64,000 bases of DNA from Rhizobium leguminosarum (GCF_001679785.1 NZ_CP016289.1:248001-312000); one strand, 5' to 3'; positions 27,565 through 37,030 are shown, numbered from the stretch's first letter. Numbers and translations: made by a program. Notes: generated from the sequence alone by a model not told the origin.

Positions 27565-28560
27565 CTACTCTCCTGCTTGCAACTTGCCGGCCCGATAGGC
27601 TTCGTAAAGCTCATCGAGACGGCGTGAAATATAAGCGCCGAAGTCCGGCGCATCGCCGGTCTTCAACGCGATCGTGAAGGAATTGCCGGCGCTCTTGATT
27701 CGGCCGGCAATCTTACCGCCGCTCTTCGGCTTCCAGTCAAATTCCGTGGTTTCGGGCTTTGCCTCTTTCTTGGCGAGCTCAGCGACCAAAAGCTCGAAAC
27801 GGCGGTCGCTCTCTTCCGCCATGAAACTTCCCGAGGCAATGAGCTTCGCAAGCCGGGCGGCCGTCATCCCATTCCAGTCCTGGGCAAGCGCCATCCAACG
27901 GCGCCGCCCGATGCCGGGTGCGGCTCCGACCGAGCTGACGATCTCGGCGGGAATAGCTTTTGCGACGGATATCAGCTTCGATAGCTCCGTCTTATCCGTC
28001 GAAAGCGCCTTCATGATGACCGGGCGCTCAAAACCCTTGAGCTCAAGATTAAGGGCAAAGACCGCGCGCTCTATATAGGAAAGGTTGCGGCGCGCCGAAT
28101 TCTCGATGCCCTGCGCGATAACGACATCGGTATCGTCGAGCTTACGGACGATCGCCTGCACTTTGAGGCCGAGCAGCTTGACCGCCTGCAGGCGGCGATG
28201 GCCGTAGGCGATCTGGTAGCGGTTCTCATCATTCGGATGGCGGCGAACGAGGATCGGCACTTCCTGGCCGTTCTCGGCGATCGACCGCACCAGCTCGTCT
28301 TCGATATCGAGGGGCTGGTCGGCAAGGCGGTCGCGGACGAAGGAGGAATCGACCAGATCAGGATCGAGCTCGACGATGCGTTCGCCGGAGAGCAAGGCCT
28401 CCTGCATCGCCCTGCTCTCTTCCTCCATACGGCCAAGGGTCAGCGCCATCGTGCGAACCGGCCCGGCCGATCCGCGCGATGATGACTCCTCGTAGTTGGC
28501 CGCGGCCAACTCCTGGGCCGTATCGTCGAAAAGACCTTTCAGGCGATCGCGTCTGCTCAT
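27565..28560 (-). CDS. repB: plasmid partition protein RepB (ParB family)
   Basis: A 331-aa ParB-type protein. The ParB/Srx core is at about residues 60-160 (VDSSFVRDRLADQP, ILVRRHPNDENRYQIAYGHRRLQAVKLLGLKV, NLSYIERAVFALNLE), followed by a central helix-turn-helix and a C-terminal dimerisation region. The first residues MSRRDRLKGLF are typical of RepB. It overlaps the repA stop by four bases, and its 5' end contains a perfect parS site in the coding sequence. With RepA it segregates the replicon and helps repress the operon. Confidence 0.95.
   Translation of the reverse strand: MSRRDRLKGLFDDTAQELAAANYEESSSRGSAGPVRTMALTLGRMEEESRAMQEALLSGERIVELDPDLVDSSFVRDRLADQPLDIEDELVRSIAENGQEVPILVRRHPNDENRYQIAYGHRRLQAVKLLGLKVQAIVRKLDDTDVVIAQGIENSARRNLSYIERAVFALNLELKGFERPVIMKALSTDKTELSKLISVAKAIPAEIVSSVGAAPGIGRRRWMALAQDWNGMTAARLAKLIASGSFMAEESDRRFELLVAELAKKEAKPETTEFDWKPKSGGKIAGRIKSAGNSFTIALKTGDAPDFGAYISRRLDELYEAYRAGKLQAGE
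28495..28510. other. parS centromere-like site 1 (inside repB)
   Basis: The 16-bp palindrome GTTGGCCGCGGCCAAC fits the repABC parS consensus GTTNNCNGCNGNNAAC at every fixed position. It encodes ELAAAN in repB and should be a RepB binding site. Confidence 0.85.
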
Positions 28561-29762
28561 GCTCGACCCCAGGCTTTGTGAATACCGGCGAGAACCTCGC
28601 TGTTGGCGGCATTGACCGATTCCAGCGCCCGGTCATAGGTCGAGCGGCGCACCTGCCCCTTCTCGATCTCGTAGAGCGTCTGTTTGGTCAGGCCGACATC
28701 GGCGATCGCCGTCGATTTGAGAATGGTCGCCGTCAACACGTCATCACTGAAGAGGCCGCGCAGCAGCGCGACGATCTGCGACTGCGGCGCATCGAAGGGT
28801 TCGTGACGGGTGACGACATATTTGATGAAGTCATGCTGCAGATCGCCGCCGGCCTTGCGCACGACAGAAAGCAGATCCGAAGTCATCAGCAGGAACTGCG
28901 ACATGGAAGCGACGTCGACCATTTGCGGATGGATGGTGATGAGCAGCGATGTTGCCGCGCAGACGGCGCCAAGCGTGAGGTAACCAAGCTGCGGCGGGCA
29001 GTCGATCACCACGATGTCGTAATCCGCCTCGACCTCGGCAATGGCGATGCCAACGCGACGGAAGAACAGCTCGCCGGGTCGCTGCCGGTCGTTCAGTGCC
29101 CGTGGCGTCTCATGCTCGAACTCCATCAGTTCGAGATTGCCCGGCACCAGATCCAGCCCATCGAAATAGGTCTTGCGGACGATCTCCTTCAGCGGCTTGC
29201 GGCCCTCATCATAGCGAATTGCGCCATAGAGCGTATCGCCCTCGGAAAGATCGAATTCGGGCTGAACGCCGAGCATGGAGGAGAGCGAAGCCTGCGGATC
29301 GAGATCGATCGCAAGCACCCGGTAGCCCGCCAGCGCCAGATACTGCGCCAGATAGAGCGTCGTCGTTGTTTTGGCCGAGCCGCCCTTGAAATTGGTGACG
29401 GCAACCGTCTGCAGCTTTTCGCCAGGGCGACGCCACGGCTGATAGGAAAGCGCGTCCTTCGGCTTAAGCTTCGCCATATACTGGCGCAATTCGTTGATCT
29501 GGCCGAGTGTGTAGGAACGCCGGCCATTCTGGGCAAGATCCGGCTGCGGTCCCTTGCCGTCCAGTGAAAGCTGGCGAAGATAGCCGTCAGAGACGCCGAT
29601 CATCTGGGCCGCCTCGCCGGAGGAGAATGTTCGTAGCGTCTTTTGCGAGAGCGGCGGAAACAACTTGTCGCGGAGGAGCTTCAGTTGCCGCGAAAGCTGG
29701 TTCGCATGCCGCTCGATCCGTACATCTGTCGTCGATACGCTAATGTTGTCCAAAACACCCAA
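28557..29762 (-). CDS. repA: plasmid partition ATPase RepA (ParA family)
   Basis: A 401-aa ParA-type ATPase. An N-terminal winged helix (about 40-100, FSSGEAAQMIGVSDGYLRQL) recognises the operator. The deviant Walker A is TNFKGGSAKTTT (near 123), with switch I/A' in LAIDLDPQASLS and Walker B in IVVIDCPPQLG. In the family RepA drives partition together with RepB/parS and represses repABC at the promoter, here probably at the imperfect dyad just upstream. It is divergent from the cob cluster. Confidence 0.96.
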   Translation of the reverse strand: MGVLDNISVSTTDVRIERHANQLSRQLKLLRDKLFPPLSQKTLRTFSSGEAAQMIGVSDGYLRQLSLDGKGPQPDLAQNGRRSYTLGQINELRQYMAKLKPKDALSYQPWRRPGEKLQTVAVTNFKGGSAKTTTTLYLAQYLALAGYRVLAIDLDPQASLSSMLGVQPEFDLSEGDTLYGAIRYDEGRKPLKEIVRKTYFDGLDLVPGNLELMEFEHETPRALNDRQRPGELFFRRVGIAIAEVEADYDIVVIDCPPQLGYLTLGAVCAATSLLITIHPQMVDVASMSQFLLMTSDLLSVVRKAGGDLQHDFIKYVVTRHEPFDAPQSQIVALLRGLFSDDVLTATILKSTAIADVGLTKQTLYEIEKGQVRRSTYDRALESVNAANSEVLAGIHKAWGRA

Positions 29763-29766
29763 TCCT

Positions 29767-29813
29767 TTTCGATGCGCTTTTCTGTCAACATAGCGTCAAA
29801 AAGCGTATCGAAA
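29767..29813. promoter_or_regulatory. candidate RepA operator upstream of repA
   Basis: An imperfect inverted repeat, TTTCGATGCGCTTTT paired with AAAAGCGTATCGAAA (one mismatch, 17-base centre), lies 4 bases before the repA start. Long dyads at this place are the RepA operators of repABC operons. Confidence 0.6.
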
Positions 29814-29870
29814 GTGACACGATTCGGGATTTGCAGCAACAACAGGGCTTAGATGCCACCCACAGGCCCG

Positions 29871-29886
29871 GTTGGCCGCGGCCAAC
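29871..29886. other. parS centromere-like site 2 (repA-cobF gap)
   Basis: The same 16-bp palindrome as in repB, identical at every base, lies between repA and cobF. Two identical sites 1376 bp apart flank repA and argue for real parS function. Confidence 0.85.
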
Positions 29887-29957
29887 TCCCTCTTCGGCCC
29901 TTGCGACGACCGGGCTTTTTCGGCAAGACCGCCGGGACTCAACGGGGGAGTATCCGC

Positions 29958-30722
29958 TTGAAGCATATCAATATCATCGGCATCGGCACGGGCAACCCGG
30001 AGCACCTGACCATACAGGCAATCAACGCGATGAACGCGGCCGACGTGGTCTTCCTGCCGGTCAAGGGCGCCGGCAAGGAAGAGCTCGCCGAAATCCGGCG
30101 GGATATCTGCCAACGCTACATCACACGGCCGGCCGGCAGGATTTCAGAATTCGCCGTGCCGCAAAGGCAGACGGCTGACAAGACCTATGCGCAGAGCGTC
30201 GACGCTTGGCACGGCGAGATCGCCCGCATCTATGGAGAGCTGATCACCGGTCTCCCGGATGATGGCAGCGGCGCCTTTCTCGTCTGGGGTGATCCCAGTC
30301 TCTACGACAGCACGATCCGCATCATCGAACGCGTCCGCCAGGAAACTAGCCTGGATTTCGATTACAGCGTCATTCCCGGCATCACCAGCATCCAGGCGCT
30401 GGCGGCCAGCCACAAAATCCCGGTCAACCTCGTCGGCAAACCGATCGAGATCACCACAGGGCGCCGACTGGCGCAGGCGGGGCTTCTGACCGACAGCACC
30501 ATCGTCATGCTTGACGGCGAACAGGCTTTTGCGAAGATCGACGATCCCGATGCCGAGATCTTCTGGGGCGCCTATCTCGGCACCAAGGACGAGATCGTCA
30601 GATCAGGACGACTTGGCGATATCGCCACCGACATTCTAAGGCTCAGGGCCGAAGCCAGGCAACGGCACGGCTGGATCATGGACATCTATCTCCTGCGCAA
30701 GGGACGGGATTTCGAGGAATAG
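29958..30722 (+). CDS. cobF: precorrin-6A synthase (deacetylating)
   Basis: A 254-aa SAM-dependent methyltransferase of aerobic B12 synthesis that methylates C1 with loss of the acetyl group. The TTG at 29958 is chosen because GGGGGAG lies 7 bases upstream and the protein then begins at the first beta strand (LKHINIIGIGTGNPEHLTIQAI). VWGDPSLYDST and VIPGITSIQALAA are the tetrapyrrole-methylase SAM motifs. It opens the cob cluster, divergent from repA. No cobalamin riboswitch was recognised in the upstream 190 bp. Confidence 0.92.
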   Translation: MKHINIIGIGTGNPEHLTIQAINAMNAADVVFLPVKGAGKEELAEIRRDICQRYITRPAGRISEFAVPQRQTADKTYAQSVDAWHGEIARIYGELITGLPDDGSGAFLVWGDPSLYDSTIRIIERVRQETSLDFDYSVIPGITSIQALAASHKIPVNLVGKPIEITTGRRLAQAGLLTDSTIVMLDGEQAFAKIDDPDAEIFWGAYLGTKDEIVRSGRLGDIATDILRLRAEARQRHGWIMDIYLLRKGRDFEE

Positions 30723-30795
30723 CCGGTCCAAGGCCTTTCCATCATGCTTTGCCGGGTCGGCTGCGATCATGTAAGAAATGGTCAGAGGATCGAGA

Positions 30796-32178
30796 ATGAG
30801 CATGCAGACAGCAAAGGCGAGCGACAGGACAGGCGAGGCGGATCTGCACGGTCGCTCGGCGGCGGAGATACGTAGGCGCGGCGCCTGCCCCGCCCTTGCC
30901 GCGCCCATGCCGACCGGCGACGGTTTGCTGGTCCGGCTGCGGCCGGCCGGCGGCGCTTTGACGCCGTCGCAATTCGCAAGCCTTGCTCGCTCAGCCGCGG
31001 CCCAAGGAAACGGCATTCTGGAAATCACCGCGCGCGGCAATCTGCAGATCCGCGGGCTGCGCGCCGAGACCGTCGGACAGCTCGCTGCCGACGTCGATGC
31101 GGCCGGGATCACCGTGTCGGACGGGCCGGCGATCGAAACATCACCGCTGCACGGCATCGACCCGGAAGAGATAAGCGATCCGGCCGCAATGGAAATGGCC
31201 TTGCGCAGCACGCTCCGCGATCAACTTGCCTCACCGCAGCTCGCGCCAAAACTCTCGCTCGTCGTCGACGGTGGCGGATCCTTCGGCTTGTCAGCACTGT
31301 CCGCCGATATTCGTGTCGTCGCGCAATCCCACACAGATTGGCTTGTCGCGATCAATGGCGACGGTGAAACTGCAATGCCGATCGCGATCGGTCCTGCGGA
31401 GGTGGCGATATCGGCCGTCGGCGAAATTCTGAGCCTGATGGCGATCCTCGGGCAGGGCAGGCGGGCGAGAGATATCGATCCGGCGCTTCTGCGGGCGCGT
31501 TTTCCCGCGATGGATGGTATGCAGTTCATTCCGTCACGCGCGGCAGCGATGCCGCTTGCCGGCTCGCACAGGCTTGAGGACGGCAAAACCATAATCGGCG
31601 TCAGTCCGGAATTCGGGCAGATGAGAGCCTCCGATCTCATCGCTTTGCTCGATCTGGCAAAGGCCCGTGGCGCAACAGCCATCCGGCTCGCGCCCGGTCG
31701 CGGTTTTTTCCTCATCGGGCTTTCCGCCGATACAGTGCCGGCTATGCAGATCGCCGCAGCCAGACATGGCTTCAGCATCCAGCCTGGCGACAATACCGAG
31801 CATATCGCCGCCTGCGCCGGCGCCGGCGCCTGCGGCTCCGCTTTCTACGAGACGCGAACTCTGGCGCGCCAGCTCATTGCCGCAGCACCTGCCCTTTTCG
31901 ACGGTTCGCTGACGCTGCATCTATCCGGCTGTGCAAAGGGCTGCGCTCATGCGCGGCCGGCGCTGACCCTGACGGGCTCGGCGGAGGGTTATGGCCTCAT
32001 CCTCAATGGGCTTGCTGCGGATCTGCCGGACGAACGGGTCTCTGGCGGTCGGATCGATTTCGCTATAGAGAGGCTCGCCCGGGCCATCGAAGATAACAAA
32101 GACGCTGGCGAATCGACCGCCGCCTGCCTTAAACGGCTTGGCGCAACCGGCGTTTCGAAGGCGCTGCGACAGGAATAG
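30796..32178 (+). CDS. cobG: precorrin-3B synthase
   Basis: A 460-aa monooxygenase of the sulfite/nitrite reductase ferredoxin-like fold. It oxidises precorrin-3A to 3B, the oxygen-dependent step that marks the aerobic pathway. The [4Fe-4S]/siroheme-type cysteines are visible in CAGAGACGSAF and SGCAKGCAHARP. The ATG at 30796 has GAGGA upstream; the ATG at 30778 would add six residues. It is followed two bases later by cobH. Confidence 0.92.
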   Translation: MSMQTAKASDRTGEADLHGRSAAEIRRRGACPALAAPMPTGDGLLVRLRPAGGALTPSQFASLARSAAAQGNGILEITARGNLQIRGLRAETVGQLAADVDAAGITVSDGPAIETSPLHGIDPEEISDPAAMEMALRSTLRDQLASPQLAPKLSLVVDGGGSFGLSALSADIRVVAQSHTDWLVAINGDGETAMPIAIGPAEVAISAVGEILSLMAILGQGRRARDIDPALLRARFPAMDGMQFIPSRAAAMPLAGSHRLEDGKTIIGVSPEFGQMRASDLIALLDLAKARGATAIRLAPGRGFFLIGLSADTVPAMQIAAARHGFSIQPGDNTEHIAACAGAGACGSAFYETRTLARQLIAAAPALFDGSLTLHLSGCAKGCAHARPALTLTGSAEGYGLILNGLAADLPDERVSGGRIDFAIERLARAIEDNKDAGESTAACLKRLGATGVSKALRQE

Positions 32179-32180
32179 GA

Positions 32181-32813
32181 ATGCCAGACTACGATTATAT
32201 CCGCAGCGGCGATGCGATCTACGAGCGTTCCTTTGCGATCATCCGTGCCGAGGCCGATCTTTCGCGCTTCACCGACGATCAAGCCGAAATTGCCGTGCGC
32301 ATGATCCATGCCTGCGGGCTGGTCGAGGCGGCGGCGCATTTCCTGTTCTCGGCCGATTTCGTCAGTGCAGCGCGCGATGCACTGAACGGCGGCGCGCCGA
32401 TCTTCTGCGACGCGGAAATGGTATCCCAGGGCGTCACTCGGGCGCGGCTGCCGGCGCTGAACGAGGTAATCTGCACGCTGCGCGATCCGGCAACACCGGA
32501 GCTTGCGCGCGAGACCGGCAATACGCGCTCGGCGGCCGCCATGCATCTCTGGCTCGATCGGCTCGGCGGAAGCGTTGTCGCGATCGGCAATGCACCGACC
32601 GCCCTCTTCCATCTGCTCGAACTCCTGCGCGACGGCGCCCCGAAACCCGCGGCGATCCTCGGCATGCCCGTGGGCTTCGTCGGCGCGGCGGAATCGAAGG
32701 ATGCATTGGCGGAAAATTCCTACGGCGTACCCTTTGCCATTGTCCGCGGCCGGCTCGGCGGCAGCGCCATGACGGCAGCCGCCATCAATGCATTGGCGAG
32801 GCCAGGCCTATGA
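32181..32813 (+). CDS. cobH: precorrin-8X methylmutase
   Basis: A 210-aa enzyme that moves a methyl group from C11 to C12 to form hydrogenobyrinate. The active-site histidine lies in VRMIHACGL (near residue 43), with SADFV and GAPIFCDAEMVSQGVTR as further family motifs. It overlaps cobI by four bases (ATGA). Confidence 0.94.
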   Translation: MPDYDYIRSGDAIYERSFAIIRAEADLSRFTDDQAEIAVRMIHACGLVEAAAHFLFSADFVSAARDALNGGAPIFCDAEMVSQGVTRARLPALNEVICTLRDPATPELARETGNTRSAAAMHLWLDRLGGSVVAIGNAPTALFHLLELLRDGAPKPAAILGMPVGFVGAAESKDALAENSYGVPFAIVRGRLGGSAMTAAAINALARPGL

Positions 32814-33541
32814 CCAGAAGCGGCCGTCTCATCGGCGTCGGCACGGGTCCCGGCGATCCGGAGCTCCTGACCCTCAAGGCCGTCCGCGCCATCGAAGGCG
32901 CTGATGTGATCGCCTATTTCGCCAAAGAGGGCAGGGGCGGCAACGGCAAGGCGATCGTTGAGCCGCTGCTGAAATCCGGGGTGACGCTGCTGCCGCTCTA
33001 TTATCCTGTGACAACCGAGATCGACAAGAACGACGAACGCTATCAGAGGCTGATCACCCAATTCTACGATCTGTCTGCCAAAGCGGTCGCCGGGCATCTC
33101 GATGCCGGCCTGACCGTCGCCGTTCTCAGCGAAGGCGATCCGCTCTTCTACGGCTCCTATATGCACCTGCATGTCAGGCTTTCCACGCGCTACCCGACGG
33201 AAGTGATCCCAGGCATCAGCGCCATGTCGGGCTGCTGGTCGCTGGCGGGCATGCCGATCGTCCAGGGCGACGACGTGCTTTCCGTACTGCCCGGTACGAT
33301 GGCCGAGACCGAGCTGACGCGCCGCCTTGCCGATACGCAAGCCGCCGTCATCATGAAGGTCGGCCGCAATCTGCCGAAGATCCGCCGGGCGCTGGCGGCA
33401 GCCGGCCGGCTTACGGAAGCCGTCTATGTCGAGCGCGGCACCATGGCGAATGCGGCGATGGAAAAGCTTGCCGACAGGACCGACGGCGACGCACCGTATT
33501 TTTCGCTCGTGCTGGTGCCGGGCTGGGAGGGCAGCCGATGA
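32810..33541 (+). CDS. cobI: precorrin-2 C20-methyltransferase
   Basis: A 243-aa tetrapyrrole methylase. The ATG at 32810 overlaps the cobH stop, and the protein begins with the first SAM motif (LIGVGTGPGDPELLTLKAV). LSEGDPLFYGSYMHLH and VIPGISAMSGCWSLAG follow. The frame is open far upstream inside cobH, but that part has no homology. It overlaps cobJ by four bases, so cobH-I-J are translationally coupled. Confidence 0.94.
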   Translation: MTRSGRLIGVGTGPGDPELLTLKAVRAIEGADVIAYFAKEGRGGNGKAIVEPLLKSGVTLLPLYYPVTTEIDKNDERYQRLITQFYDLSAKAVAGHLDAGLTVAVLSEGDPLFYGSYMHLHVRLSTRYPTEVIPGISAMSGCWSLAGMPIVQGDDVLSVLPGTMAETELTRRLADTQAAVIMKVGRNLPKIRRALAAAGRLTEAVYVERGTMANAAMEKLADRTDGDAPYFSLVLVPGWEGSR

Positions 33542-34302
33542 GCGGCAGGCTTTTCGTGATCGGCACCGGTCCAGGCAACCCCGAGCAGATGACGCCGGAA
33601 GCTTTGGCTGCTGTCGATGCGGCGACGGATTTCTTCGGCTACGGACCTTATCTCGACAGGCTGCAGCTCCGCCACGATCAGCTGCGGCATGCCTCGGACA
33701 ATCGCGAGGAGCTCGGCAGGGCAGGGGCCGCACTCGCCATGGCGGCCGATGGCGCGAAGGCCTGCGTCGTCTCCGGCGGCGACCCCGGCGTCTTCGCCAT
33801 GGCCGCCGCGGTCTGCGAAGCGATCGAGAACGGGCCGGCCGCATGGCGCGCGGTCGATCTCATCATCCTGCCTGGCATCACGGCGATGCTGGCGGTGGCG
33901 GCAAGAGCAGGCGCTCCGCTTGGCCATGATTTCTGCGCCATATCGCTGTCTGACAATCTAAAGCCTTGGAATATAATAGAAAACCGTCTTGTATTGGCGG
34001 CAAAGGCGGGCTTTGTCATCGCGCTCTATAATCCGATCAGCCGGGCGCGGCCCTGGCAGCTCGGCGAAGCCTTTAAGCTGTTGCGTGACCATCTGCCTGC
34101 AGCAACACCGGTTATTTTCGGGCGGGCGGCCGGGCGGCCGGACGAACGCATCGCCGTCCAGCAGCTGTCGCAGGCAGATGCGTCGATTGCCGATATGGCG
34201 ACCTGCATCATCATCGGCTCCGCTGAGACACGCATCGTCACGCGGCCAGGCCGGCTGGACCTCGTCTATACGCCGCGCTTCATGGCGGGGGGGAACAGGT
34301 GA
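33538..34302 (+). CDS. cobJ: precorrin-3B C17-methyltransferase
   Basis: A 254-aa ring-contraction methylase. It starts with FVIGTGPGNPEQMTPEAL and carries VSGGDPGVFAMAAAV, LPGITAMLAVAARAG and ALYNPISRARPWQL, the last a CobJ/CbiH-specific block. Its 3' end overlaps the 3' end of cobK, on the other strand, by 37 bp. Confidence 0.94.
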   Translation: MSGRLFVIGTGPGNPEQMTPEALAAVDAATDFFGYGPYLDRLQLRHDQLRHASDNREELGRAGAALAMAADGAKACVVSGGDPGVFAMAAAVCEAIENGPAAWRAVDLIILPGITAMLAVAARAGAPLGHDFCAISLSDNLKPWNIIENRLVLAAKAGFVIALYNPISRARPWQLGEAFKLLRDHLPAATPVIFGRAAGRPDERIAVQQLSQADASIADMATCIIIGSAETRIVTRPGRLDLVYTPRFMAGGNR

Positions 34303-35036
34303 TCGATCGCCGCCAGCGCCGCCTCGACAGTTTCGACCGCCTTGACGATCGAGTCCGGCGCGCGCGCGACCATCATCACCTCGATACCGAGCAGTCGGGC
34401 TGCCTCGATCTTCGCATAGGTAGCGGCACCACCGCTGTTCTTGGCGACGATGGCGTCGATGTGGTGCTGTCTCAGAAGATCGCTTTCGCCTTCCAGCGTG
34501 AACGGACCCCGATCGAGGACATAGTCTACATTATCAAGCGCAAGCGGTGGTTCGACGGGATCGACGCTGCGGACGAGATAGTGATGTTGTGGTGCCGCTT
34601 CCGTATGATGCGCACCTTGCCGGCCCGTCGCCAGAAAGACATGGCGGGGGGAGGGGCCGAGCGCTTCAATGGCAGCCGGAATGCTCCGCACGTCCCGCCA
34701 GCGATCGCCGGCCACGCGTTGCCATTCGGGACGGCGCAGAGCGATGGCAGCGATGCCGGTGGTCTCGGCCGCAAAAGCGGCATTGGCCGAAATGCGCTCG
34801 GCGAATGGGTGCGTGGCGTCGATCAACAGGTCATATCCGCCGGCCTTCAGGAAATCGGCAAGTGCGGCGCCGCCGCCGAAACCGCCGATGCGAACCGGAA
34901 CAGGCTGCGCGGCCGGTTTTTCGGTACGGCCGGCAAGCGACAGCAGAACATCGCATTCATCCCGCGCCGCGAGTCCCTCGGCCAGCAGCCGCGCCTCGCT
35001 GGTACCGCCAAGGATCAGGATGCGGAGTCTTCCCAT
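34266..35036 (-). CDS. cobK: precorrin-6A reductase
   Basis: A 256-aa NADPH-dependent reductase with the opening ILILGGTSEARLLAEGL, DATHPFAERISANA, RPEWQ and VAKNSGG, all CobK/CbiJ motifs. It is the only cob gene on the minus strand, lying between cobJ and cobL. Its start codon (35036-35034) and the cobL start codon (35035-35037) share the palindrome CATG, and its 3' end overlaps cobJ. The whole gene therefore lies antisense to any cobJ-cobL transcript. Confidence 0.92.
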   Translation of the reverse strand: MGRLRILILGGTSEARLLAEGLAARDECDVLLSLAGRTEKPAAQPVPVRIGGFGGGAALADFLKAGGYDLLIDATHPFAERISANAAFAAETTGIAAIALRRPEWQRVAGDRWRDVRSIPAAIEALGPSPRHVFLATGRQGAHHTEAAPQHHYLVRSVDPVEPPLALDNVDYVLDRGPFTLEGESDLLRQHHIDAIVAKNSGGAATYAKIEAARLLGIEVMMVARAPDSIVKAVETVEAALAAIDHLFPPAMKRGV

Positions 35037-36267
35037 GTCTGATGTCTCTCCTGCGTCCGGCCAGCGCTGGCTGACTATTATCGGCATCGGCGAAGATGGT
35101 CCAGAAGGGCTGGGCGATGAGGCGAAGAGGCTGATCGCGACCGCACCTGCCGTCTTCGGCGGCGTGCGGCACCACGCGCTTGCTGCATCGCTGATCACAG
35201 GCGAAAGGCTTTCCTGGCAGAGCCCTTTCGAGCGCTCGGTCGGGGCTATCCTCGAAAGGCGCGGCACGCCTATTGTCGTGCTCGCCTCCGGCGACCCGTT
35301 TCTCTATGGCGTCGGCGCAACACTTTCCCGCCATGTGGCGGGCGAAGAAATGCGCACCATCCCCGCACCCTCGGCCTTCAGCCTTGCTGCCTCCCGCCTT
35401 GGCTGGCCGCTGCAGGACGTCGCGACGATCTCTCTGCATGGAAGGCCGATCGATCTGGTCCGGCCGCATCTGCACCCCGGACGGCGCATCGTCGCGCTGA
35501 CCTCGGACGAAAAGGGGCCCCGCGATCTGGCTGCGCTGCTGACCGCTGCTGGCTTCGGTCAGTCGCGACTTACTGTGCTCGAGGCACTGGGCGGCATTCG
35601 GGAGCGGCAGCGAAGTGTTGTGGCGGTGGATTTCGACCTTCTGGACATCGATCCGCTGAATGTCTGCGCACTCGATGTTGCGGCAGGGGAGGGGGCTCGC
35701 ATTCTGCCTTTTGCCGCCGGGCTCGAGGACGAGCTGTTCGAGCATGATGGGCAGATCACCAAACGCGAAATCCGGGCGATGACGCTTTCGGCACTCGCGC
35801 CGCGCCATGGCGAACTGCTCTGGGATATCGGCGCGGGATCGGGATCGATCGGCATCGAATGGATGCTGGCCGATCCCAGCCTGAAGGCAATCGCCGTCGA
35901 ACAATCGCCGGAGCGGGCCGCACGTGTCGCCCGCAATGCATCCGACTTCGGGGTGCCGCATCTCGCCGTCGTAGAAGGTGCAGCACCCCTCGCGCTGAAG
36001 GGCCTGCCGGAACCGGATGTGATCTTCCTCGGCGGCGGCGGCAGCGAACCGGGTGTTGTCGACACGGCGATTGCCGCGCTGAAGCCGGGAGGGCGGCTCG
36101 TTGCCAACGCCGTGACGCTGGAGATGGAAGCGGTGCTGCTCGCCGAACATGGCAAACACGGCGGCTTCCTCACGCGGATCGAAATATCGCGCGCAAAGCC
36201 CGTCGGCGGCATGAGCGGCTGGCGGCCGGCCATGCCGGTAACGCAGTGGCGCTGGACGAAAGGATGA
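35035..36267 (+). CDS. cobL: precorrin-6Y C5,15-methyltransferase (decarboxylating)
   Basis: A 410-aa fusion enzyme. The N-terminal half (about 1-205) is a tetrapyrrole methylase (CbiE-like: [44 protein letters not shown]). The C-terminal half (about 215-410) is a Rossmann methyltransferase (CbiT-like: [32 protein letters not shown]). The start MSDVSPASG at 35035 shares its ATG position with the opposite cobK start. The gene ends 4 bases before cobM. Confidence 0.93.
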   Translation: MSDVSPASGQRWLTIIGIGEDGPEGLGDEAKRLIATAPAVFGGVRHHALAASLITGERLSWQSPFERSVGAILERRGTPIVVLASGDPFLYGVGATLSRHVAGEEMRTIPAPSAFSLAASRLGWPLQDVATISLHGRPIDLVRPHLHPGRRIVALTSDEKGPRDLAALLTAAGFGQSRLTVLEALGGIRERQRSVVAVDFDLLDIDPLNVCALDVAAGEGARILPFAAGLEDELFEHDGQITKREIRAMTLSALAPRHGELLWDIGAGSGSIGIEWMLADPSLKAIAVEQSPERAARVARNASDFGVPHLAVVEGAAPLALKGLPEPDVIFLGGGGSEPGVVDTAIAALKPGGRLVANAVTLEMEAVLLAEHGKHGGFLTRIEISRAKPVGGMSGWRPAMPVTQWRWTKG

Positions 36268-36271
36268 CGAG

Positions 36272-37030
36272 ATGACGGTGCATTTCATCGGCGCGGGGCC
36301 AGGTGCTGCGGATCTGATCACGGTGCGTGGCCGCGATCTCATCGCCCGATGCCCGGTCTGCCTTTATGCCGGCTCGATCGTCTCGCCCGAACTGCTGCAA
36401 TATTGTCCGCCGGGTGCGCGCATCGTCGATACGGCGCCGATGTCGCTCGACGAGATCGAGGCAGAATATCTTCGCGCCGCCGCGGCCGGCCAGGATGTCG
36501 CCCGGCTGCATTCCGGCGATCTCTCGGTCTGGAGTGCGGTCGCCGAGCAGGTGCGCCGGCTTCAAAGGCATGGCATCGACTTTACGATGACACCTGGTGT
36601 TCCGGCCTTTGCCGCCGCAGCCGCAGCGCTCGGCCGAGAGCTGACGATCCCGGCCGTGGCGCAAAGCCTGGTGCTGACCCGCGTTTCCGGCCGCGCGTCA
36701 CCGATGCCGAACGACGAAACACTGGCGAAGTTCGGCGCGACGGGCGCCACGCTGGCGATCCATCTGGCAATCCACGCGCTGAAGCAAGTGGTCGAAGAGT
36801 TGACGCCGCTTTACGGCGTCGACTGCCCTGTCGCGATCGTCGTGAAGGCCTCCTGGCCGGACGAGCGCATCCTGCGCGGCACGCTCGCCGATATCGAAGC
36901 AAAGGTTGCGGCCGAACCGATCGAACGCACAGCGATCATCTTCGTTGGCCCATCGCTGGCAGTGGAGGATTTCCGCGAAAGCTCGCTCTACGATCCGGCC
37001 TATCAGCGCCGGTTCAGAGGTAGAGAATAG
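36272..37030 (+). CDS. cobM: precorrin-4 C11-methyltransferase
   Basis: A 252-aa tetrapyrrole methylase with [18 protein letters not shown] at the start, [43 protein letters not shown] and the nucleotide-binding segment [18 protein letters not shown]. It ends the cob cluster and is convergent with the TIM-barrel gene 21 bp away. Confidence 0.94.
   Translation: MTVHFIGAGPGAADLITVRGRDLIARCPVCLYAGSIVSPELLQYCPPGARIVDTAPMSLDEIEAEYLRAAAAGQDVARLHSGDLSVWSAVAEQVRRLQRHGIDFTMTPGVPAFAAAAAALGRELTIPAVAQSLVLTRVSGRASPMPNDETLAKFGATGATLAIHLAIHALKQVVEELTPLYGVDCPVAIVVKASWPDERILRGTLADIEAKVAAEPIERTAIIFVGPSLAVEDFRESSLYDPAYQRRFRGRE

Noticed and set aside
27565..29762. repA/repB read as chromosomal parA/parB
   Set aside because: The N-terminal winged helix of RepA, the RepB opening MSRRDRLKGLF, the adjacent repC and the ctRNA gap identify a repABC plasmid module.
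29763..29957. Possible cobalamin riboswitch upstream of cobF
   Set aside because: I looked for a B12-box-like core and found none; the gap is explained by the repA control dyad and a parS site.
32138..32809. Apparent 224-codon N-terminal extension of CobI
   Set aside because: It overlaps cobH in another frame, and the real CobI start motif begins at the ATG at 32810.
34957..36342. 461-codon frame antisense to cobL
   Set aside because: cobL shows both methyltransferase domains on the plus strand; this is a codon-bias shadow.
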